From: Ciona savignyi
Lineage: Eukaryota; Chordata; Ascidiacea; Phlebobranchia; Cionidae
Length of the DNA: 64,000 nucleotides
NCBI GenBank assembly: GCA_000149265.1
Contig: CH003410.1
Coordinates: 1 to 64,000, forward strand
Reading direction: 5' to 3'
How positions within the stretch are numbered: position 1 is the first letter of the stretch; every line of letters starts with the position of its first letter. The notes beneath the pieces were generated by a model that was given only the letters and a program-made list of their open reading frames with translations, was not told where the DNA came from and made no database searches. This document shows, piece after piece, positions 58,101-64,000 of the stretch. A program made the translations under genes and the position numbers.

Positions 58101-59520
58101 AAATTTATTAAATTAAATTGGTAGAATGCCATGCAAAAGGCTTGAGTATTAAAATATTGTCTTGTAAAAGCATACTTCTACAAGTGCTTGTTGCATATAT
58201 TTTATCAATCTAAAATAAGCCAGACCGCCAGATGAACTAACTGTTAGGAATTGGGCCTGTCATTTGATAATCTTTTTCCAGGCAAGGCGTGAGTAGTACT
58301 CGTTAAAAAAGCTAGCCATGTGTTAAACATATGCAAAACAATAGCCCGGTAATTCTACGGCCGGACAAGGTAATCTACGCCCCTTTATTTTCGCACATCC
58401 ATAGTCTGATTACATACCATCCCAAAACTAAGTAGAGTGCTATTTTATCCTTAAATGTATCCGGTTGCCTATGCTATGTATGTAAGCCTTTGATTATAGC
58501 TGTAATTTAGCATGTCTAAAACGCTTACCGTTCCAGCAAATAATGGTGGCTGCAGTCCAAGCCTGGCAAAACGGGATGAAGTTCCCTTCGATCAACTTTC
58601 AGAAGATGGTCAACCTTCCGCCGAAGGAGTGTATCGTGCTGGAGGACGTTAATGACGACGAATGCCCAATCGTCATTTGGTTTACGCTGTGCAACAAAAC
58701 TTTTAGAAACCTCAAGAACTTCAAACCAAGAAACAGTACAGAACGTTAGTAATAAAAAGGATTTTAAATATATTCACAAATTTATGATCGAATTAAGTGC
58801 GATAGATCTTAAACTAAAAATATACTACTGGGTATATTTATCGTGATATTCCTTCTTATGCTTATGAATAGGTAAATGCAGTTAGCGTTATTACCGGGTC
58901 ATTCAAATTATATCGCGCTCACCGTCGGGTGAAAATACAGGGACAAGATAACAAAACAGTATAACAATCAGTAAGACTACCAGAACGATTGTCGGCCGAA
59001 TGGTTAACGCCCCGATTCAGTTATCGATTTCTGATTAAAAATCGTATCGTTCGCGGTTACCATTCGGCTACTCCAGTGTATTTAATTCACCATGTTACAG
59101 CGACGGACAACAACAAACGCAGGGATCAAAATATTCTTTAAAACTTCTCTTGTTTTACCAGCTATTCCGGATGGGGAGACTTTCAACGATTTTAACGTGT
59201 TCACAAAAGAGACAGCATATTCTACCTTCGATTTCGACTATACTGCTTTAGAGTTCGACCGTCTAAACGAGATGATGTACCATACAATTACAAGTCATCT
59301 TAGTGTAAGTTTATTTTTGCTGAGAGGGATTTTAGATGACTTCAATCGGGCTTAAGGATAAAACAATTTGTTGTTTAATGCTCCAAATGAATAAGCAAAG
59401 TGGTTTTATTTGTTTTTGCTTTGTTGATTCTTTTTAAAAACTTGTCATTTTCACCAGACTATCAAGGATGTTTTGAAAAGAGCTACGGAGAAAAAGCGAA
59501 AGCGGTTAGCTGCAGTATAA
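46141..59520 (+). CDS. Cytosolic phospholipase A2, group IV (C2 plus lysophospholipase catalytic domain)
   Basis: Exons read: 47995-48202, 48964-49080, 49415-49452, 50236-50368, 51291-51427, 52026-52160, 52698-52791, 53012-53126, 53572-53790, 54204-54274, 54933-55029, 55502-55574, 56042-56130, 57004-57093, 57730-57842, 58537-58744, 59162-59304 and 59458-59520 (stop). Phases agree throughout; total is about 700 residues, normal for the family. The C2 domain holds the calcium loop LVDTPDP. The catalytic part has the oxyanion/Arg motif SSGGGFRA, nucleophile motif GISGSAW (Ser) and VVDAG (catalytic Asp), so the active site appears intact. It releases fatty acid from membrane phospholipids after calcium-driven membrane docking. 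A possible first exon is 46141-46203 (MMYEDFVRLEDERQEKF), but at least one exon with the first C2 strand is still missing between it and 47995. The acceptor at 56041 (TTAGGAAG) is weak. Confidence 0.85.
50548..50878. repeat. Minisatellite, period about 26 bp, about 13 units
   Basis: Unit ACCTTTTGGATAAATTTGAC followed by ACTAG. A higher-order pattern is visible (two identical 78-base blocks around 50690-50830). It is intronic in the phospholipase A2 gene. Confidence 0.9.
51164..51268 (-). mobile_element. Short tRNA-like SINE, second family (about 100 bp)
   Basis: Read on the minus strand: GTCGCCGAATGGTTAACG (box A-like), then ATACATATACCGACT, GGTGACGAGCCCATCATG and GAGTTCAAAACTTGGC (box B-like). 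Related copies are at 17968-18056, 24690-24925 (two), 32340-32390, 41630-41715, 53388-53483, 60200-60275 and 61085-61190. This copy ends 22 bases before phospholipase exon 51291-51427. Confidence 0.65.
51741..51986 (+). mobile_element. tRNA-derived SINE, divergent subfamily
   Basis: The head GCATGATAGCCTAATGGGTA with a box-B-like GGTTCAAAACC, and the tail TTTTCCCATTTTCAGAGATA, parallel the main SINE but with a different, longer tRNA-like head. It lies in a phospholipase A2 intron. Confidence 0.6.
52548..52697. repeat. Tandem repeat, period about 58 bp, 2.5 copies
   Basis: AACGGTTAACTAATGCGTAT then ATTAACAATCTAGTATCAAA recurs three times. The third copy ends in the acceptor (AACAATCCATAG) of phospholipase exon 52698-52791, so the splice acceptor derives from or abuts the repeat. 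Confidence 0.85.
54542..54840 (-). mobile_element. tRNA-derived SINE in a phospholipase A2 intron
   Basis: Full-length reverse copy (TATAGGATATTTATG ... CTAACCGCTCGG) just upstream of the acidic-insert exon. Confidence 0.85.
54933..55029 (+). CDS. Acidic Asp/Ser insert exon of the phospholipase A2
   Basis: This exon encodes IESDDDSDSDDSDDSDND and then TASMDSDHDPDTEL. It sits in the middle of the catalytic domain, at the place where cPLA2 proteins carry a flexible, phosphorylated linker. Repeated S-D-D/D-S-D steps are typical casein-kinase-2 sites. The exon is in phase with both neighbours. Confidence 0.75.
57116..57424 (-). mobile_element. tRNA-derived SINE in a phospholipase A2 intron
   Basis: Full-length, well-conserved reverse copy, starting about 25 bases after the donor of exon 57004-57093 and ending CTAACGGGCCGG. 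Confidence 0.85.
58990..59085. repeat. Foldback pair of tRNA-like heads
   Basis: GTCGGCCGAATGGTTAACGC at one end and GCGGTTACCATTCGGCTAC at the other are inverted copies around about 55 bases. They are two opposed heads of the short SINE family, able to form a hairpin, in a phospholipase A2 intron. Confidence 0.6.
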
Positions 59521-59629
59521 GCAAGCTGCAATGCCTATATTGTTTTTATATTAAAGCTACCTGCTGCGCTATATATATATATATATATATTATATGGCTC
59601 TCGCATGCTACACTTCATATCACAGTTTT

Positions 59630-59635
59630 AATAAA
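59630..59635 (+). terminator. Poly(A) signal of the phospholipase A2 gene
   Basis: AATAAA lies 110 bases after the TAA stop (59518-59520), just past an (AT)n run at about 59571-59592. Good placement for the 3' end of this transcript. Confidence 0.6.
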
Positions 59636-60532
59636 CCATTGAATTCTTGTATATTTATTTAAAAGGTGTAAAGCTTATTTATTTTACCTCATAATCAAAC
59701 AGTAAAGTCTAAAAAAAATCTTCTTTTTTTATGACATTGCGCTCGTATTACGATACTGCATTGTAGAACGTTCGTCAACCATCACTTTTTGTAGTGCATT
59801 ATCTGTTTTTAAGCCGCTTTCCTCCATCCCACAATACCAAGCCATGTTAAGTTTTTCGTTTGTATATCCGCTTATCGTTTTGTATACCCGCTGAAGAAAT
59901 TTGTATAAAACATCTCAAAGGGAAATATGGGCTACAGTGTGTTACCTTGGGCTGTCTTTATAACTTATCTTATCCGTGTATCATCAAAAATAAAGTAGTT
60001 GGACTGCGAGAGTCTTGACTAAAAATGTTTGGAAAACGTTGGCTATACAGAGTTAGTGTCAAGGATAAGACACAAACTTATCCACAATAACAGAATGATT
60101 TTAAGCAGTCTAGGTTAATATATTCGTTGTTTTCCCGGACAAAACGTTGTTGTGTGGACAAACGTTGTTGAAAGGCGGTAAAACAGAAATAGTCATAGGT
60201 CCGTCACCAAGACCGCTTTTTTAATGGAATTCTACATGACGGTACATGAATCGATGGCGCTAACCATTCGACCACAATTTTGAGTAGGTTGCTGACGTTG
60301 GGTGATATATAATACTCGATTTTAATTTAACAAAAGTCATTGTCATGAAACGTATAACGGTAATGGTACCCCAAACACCAAAGATTTCTATTTTAAATGT
60401 GGCGCCAAACAATGGATTTGAGCTCTTTTTTAGCTTGCAAGTTACTTTTATAAATCCTGTGAATAATTGTGGGTGTGGTATATAATGGTATAACGCTTTA
60501 CTGTTAAACGTTGGCTAAATATAACTTAAATC

Positions 60533-61347
60533 ATGAACAAGTTAAGCTGCAGTGGAAGCGGTAAAAATCAGGCAATCTGGGCTGAAGAGGCCTTGAAAAC
60601 TCTCCAGTCACAAATGCAGAAACTGCAAAGTCAGATACGCTATTCCAGCAAGTACAGTGACTCGACGTACGACTACAGGTCAGAAGAAATCTAGATATCG
60701 AGAAAAAATCATTAAATTGTTATGATAACCATAATTATCTAAAGATAATATAGTGACTGCTTTTAAAATACAGTATGTAAACTGATGGAAAGTCTGCTCT
60801 TTAATACGTCATACTAAACATACATCGATTGTTATGATCGAACTATAACACGATTATGGTACGTTTTTCTTGGTTTAATGTGCATGTATAGGCAGTGTTG
60901 AACCGAATGATTTTTTGAAATGACTGCTGACTTAATTCTGTTTAATTTTTGTAAATGAGAAACGCAATGAGCGTTATCACACGGCCAATCTTCAGATTAC
61001 CTCGCGTTCATAAACCGTTAAAGGTAAACATCTGCAATACAATTCCAAATTAGAATTTTCTATCCTGCCTGCCGTGCCTTTTTTACTTGCCTAGTTTTCA
61101 AATTCAAGGTCGGCTCGTCACCAATAATAAACCGTTTTGTGGTATTATGTATCGGTCGCATTAACCATATAGCCACACGACCGTGCCGTGTGTCTACTTT
61201 TATGCTGTTGTCTGAGCAGACACGTGTTTCTACCTCCAACGCTGGCACGCATGGTACCAAATCAGCATTTGTTAAGTGAAGGGGAATGGAGAAACCTTGG
61301 CATTCAGCAATCACTTGGATGGGAGCACTACATGAAACATAATCCCG
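60533..61347 (+). CDS. CKS-type cyclin-dependent kinase regulatory subunit, 3' end not resolved
   Basis: Exon 60533-60678 ends [14 protein letters not shown], and exon 61220-61347 continues [41 protein letters not shown] (junction phase 2). This is the CKS1/CKS2 fold. The phosphate-pocket residues seen are the Lys of SSKY, the Arg of YDYR, and the Ser and Trp of QQSLGW. The last strand (HILLFRR in the family) is absent; its exon is probably in the gap at 61542-61834 or beyond. CKS proteins bind CDKs and dock them to phosphorylated substrates. The ATG at 60533 gives a 40-residue N-terminal extension with a coiled-coil look ([17 protein letters not shown]). An internal ATG at the MQKLQSQ position would give a normal-length CKS. 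Confidence 0.85.
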
Positions 61348-61541
61348 GTAGGCGGCAAATCAGTTGCTTTTGTATCTTTTCCAGTCTTTAGTAAAGTCGA
61401 AACCCGTGTATTTTTGTAGGGATATTCACTCCAAAATCAAGATTCCAATTCGATTAACATAGAAAATAATTTGGACTTTTTTGGTATTTTCATTTATTTG
61501 AAATTAACTCCTTTTAACAGTTCATCAGAATGCGCGTGGGT

Positions 61542-61834
61542 NNNNNNNNNNNNNNNNNNNNNNNNNNNNNNNNNNNNNNNNNNNNNNNNNNNNNNNNNNN
61601 NNNNNNNNNNNNNNNNNNNNNNNNNNNNNNNNNNNNNNNNNNNNNNNNNNNNNNNNNNNNNNNNNNNNNNNNNNNNNNNNNNNNNNNNNNNNNNNNNNNN
61701 NNNNNNNNNNNNNNNNNNNNNNNNNNNNNNNNNNNNNNNNNNNNNNNNNNNNNNNNNNNNNNNNNNNNNNNNNNNNNNNNNNNNNNNNNNNNNNNNNNNN
61801 NNNNNNNNNNNNNNNNNNNNNNNNNNNNNNNNNN
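61542..61834. other. Assembly gap (293 N)
   Basis: A run of N. It lies just downstream of the last readable CKS exon and may hide the C-terminal exon of that gene. Any open reading frame crossing it is meaningless. Confidence 0.99.
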
Positions 61835-62476
61835 ATTATTTTACCAGGTCTAATTAAAAAAAGTATAAACTTGTGGGCTACCTTTTTAAAGGGGTAGTAT
61901 TGAATGGTTTAAAATGATCAGAATTACTGTAACACCTTCATTTTTAGCAATATTTTATACGCTAAACAGTTTGAAGAAATAAATATGTATACATTAATTT
62001 TGCTTTTTGGTCCGGCTAAAGTAATTTTATGGACAAAAAATGAGCGTAATTTTGGTCCCGTGGTAATCAAATTTAAGTGATGAGTTTTAATAGACATTTA
62101 ATAGAAGTCGCTTTTGCAGCCACGCGTTTTGTCAAATTTTAAATGCCAGAGTGTTAACCTTTAAAAACAAATTGGGTATCGGCAGGAAGGATTGGGGAGT
62201 TATGGACAAAAGTTATTATGTACAAAAAATGAGCCTAAATTTGGTCCTGTAGTAATCACAATGTGACAGATGAGGTTTAACATTTAAAAGAAGTTGCTAT
62301 CATGAATGCTTCAATGGCATTGTAACACTAAGCAAATTGCTCTTTCGAACAAAACGTGCTGAAGTCTTCTCATCAAGGATTGGTTTCGGGAGTCGGAGTT
62401 TTAAATAATATTTCTTCTCCACTGTAAGCTCGAGTTCATCCTAAAAGTTCAAACTCATCATTGTAAATTGTGATCA

Positions 62477-62648
62477 TATTAGGATAGGATATTTATGTTT
62501 ATCACCGTGAATCGAAAAACCAAAGGGGTTAACACACAGGCAATCGTCAGATCACCTCGTGCCCACCGTCGGGTTGCCGGAGATATTGTAATGTGTTATG
62601 TATGATTTACATGTTCCTTTAATTTGGTAGAACCCATTAATTCGCTGG
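62477..62648 (-). mobile_element. SINE copy lacking its head
   Basis: Reverse copy from TAGGATAGGATATTTATG to AACCCATTAATTCGCTGG; the tRNA-like head half is missing. Confidence 0.75.
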
Positions 62649-63219
62649 CATATTGTTTTAAACCAGGTAGGCTTGCAGTATTTACAAGCTCTCTTACAGT
62701 ATACACCTCTGCCTAACTTTGGCCTAACTAAAGAGGTTAAAAATATATCATTCACTTAAAAAATTAAAATGTAAATTTAGGATAAGAAAAGATTGGAACC
62801 TTATAATTAATTGTAGGTAAAAAATGAAGGGTGCATTATAACATGAGCAAGCGCTTGCTATGTCTAGAGTTAGATCACCGACTTTAAGGCAATGTGTTGT
62901 TTATAAATTGGTTATATTGCTAGAGTTTATGTTAAGTTTAATAATCTAGTTGGTTTAAATCAACGTCCGTTGCATACTTGCACAATTATACAACTGACTA
63001 GCTTGTTGTTGGTTTTGATTTTGATACAAAATATTCCGGCTTTATATGCGTTAATTACTTAACGGGTTGGATCGAATTAAGACACATAAATAGGTAGAGT
63101 AATTTAATGATATTAATTAAATGTTTAAAAACAAATAGAGTACCAAAATCTAAATGGGGGATTTAGAGCACATTTGATCAGAAATAACGGATTTGGCCAA
63201 CTGTAAATAAGAAATTTAC

Positions 63220-64000
63220 CTTAGAAATTTCCAAATCACAGTCCTCTACACTTGATATATCTGGGAGGTTGACTCTTAGCACGAATCGATGAGGATTTTG
63301 ATCATCACTTTCATATTCCTGGAGCATATGGACCGGCACATCAAGCGGAACGGCTAAAACATGAGAAAATATAAACATGCACAATTTCTATGGCTTTTTC
63401 TTTTTTAATGTTTATCTTATGTCATGTTTATATACTCATGTTAGTATGTTTCCAAGCATCTGCCAATATGTAATTTGTACTCTTATTGTTATCCCCTTTG
63501 CCACAATCTTTACATGCTAGTAAGAAAAGAGTCTATTGAACATTTGTAATAGTATTGTCCTTATTCCTGTACGGTAAAATTAACTTCTATGGGCCATTGT
63601 GGCATACATAACAATAAGAGTGCAAGTCACATGTAGGCAAATGCTTGGTTAGATTATTGACCTGAACACTGTGTGGTGGATTCTATGGGCAAGGCAGCAA
63701 GAGAGTAAATAATCAATATAACATATCCTACACGTTTAATGTAAAAGTAATATCATTTGTTTAGTAAAGGGTTCTAGGCTATCATATATATAAAACATTT
63801 ACAGTTCAGTGTTCCTTACCAATTTCTTCGATTAATTTCGTGCTTTTCTTTTTGTCCTTGGGTTCATTTAATTGTGAAAAATTCTTCATAAAGTCTGCAT
63901 CTAATGTCCTTTCTTCTTCTGTATCTGCCGGATTCTCAGAGAGATTTTTTAACAAACTTTCCGGCGAAGACAGACAATCTGTTGGTGACTTTACATTTGC
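63220..64000 (-). CDS. Probable PIH1/CS-domain protein (two exons, incomplete at both ends)
   Basis: Exon 63829-64000 (open at the right edge) gives SPTDCLSSPESLLKNLSE, TEEERTLDADFMKNF, then a Lys-rich run DKKKSTKLIEEI. Exon 63220-63353 gives VPLDVPVHMLQEYE and HRFVLRVNLPDISSVEDC, DLEISK. The phase-1 junction matches. RVNLP-x-SSVEDCDLEIS fits the start of the C-terminal CS-like half of PIH1-domain proteins, which work with HSP90 and R2TP in assembling complexes, including axonemal dynein. The PIH1 domain proper would lie upstream, outside the window. I could not find the following 3' exon. Family assignment is moderate; the subfamily is undecided. Confidence 0.55.

Noticed and set aside
61348..61420. 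A third CKS exon at 61385 ([15 protein letters not shown]) after a good pyrimidine tract
   Set aside because: It is in phase but lacks the conserved HILLFRR strand, so the true last exon is more likely in or beyond the gap. It cannot be excluded.
61471..61857. Open reading frames spanning 61471-61857
   Set aside because: They run through the N gap and have no sequence support.

Overview
The window looks like a piece of a tunicate (sea squirt, probably Ciona) chromosome. It is AT-rich, the genes are compact but split into many short exons with GT-AG introns, and one family of roughly 300-bp tRNA-derived SINEs with a TATCCTATCC tail is scattered throughout. The organism is an inference from these traits; no marker gene in the window proves it. 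Nothing in it looks bacterial.

Layout. (1) Positions 1-28516, minus strand: one very large secreted protein gene. I could thread 32 exons with consistent reading phase: signal peptide, three sushi/CCP domains, then the D1-D2-D'-D3 order of VWD, C8 and TIL modules known from von Willebrand factor and gel-forming mucins, a Cys-rich linker, a 4.4-kb exon with about 50 copies of a 26-residue Pro/Thr-rich repeat, VWC-type modules, and a second array of 32-residue Cys-containing repeats that runs off the left edge. (2) 32135-34491, plus strand: a complete four-exon family GT10 (alpha-1,3/4) fucosyltransferase. (3) 35994-40971, minus strand: a five-exon secreted protein with a short collagen stretch followed by a pentraxin domain. 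(4) about 46141-59520, plus strand: a cytosolic (group IV) phospholipase A2 with a C2 domain and intact catalytic motifs; its extreme 5' end is not resolved. (5) 60533-61347 onwards, plus strand: a CKS-type cyclin-dependent-kinase regulatory subunit whose last exon probably lies in or beyond an assembly gap (61542-61834). (6) 63220-64000, minus strand: two exons of what looks like a PIH1/CS-domain protein (R2TP or dynein-assembly type), incomplete at both ends.

Between and inside the genes are at least a dozen SINE copies, a second smaller tRNA-like SINE family, a hAT-type element with an 8-bp target-site duplication nested inside a SINE, a foldback MITE, a 337-bp-period satellite and several short-period tandem repeats.

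How the genes may relate: the mucin-like protein, the fucosyltransferase and the collagen-pentraxin would all act in the secretory or extracellular compartment (mucus matrix, its glycosylation, and a possible humoral lectin). The mucin-like gene and the fucosyltransferase are divergent neighbours. Co-function is inference only. The phospholipase, CKS and PIH1 genes are intracellular housekeeping or signalling genes.

Main cautions: exon boundaries come from reading splice sites and phase by eye; the giant repeat exon contains two single-base insertions relative to its repeat consensus that break the frame in this assembly.
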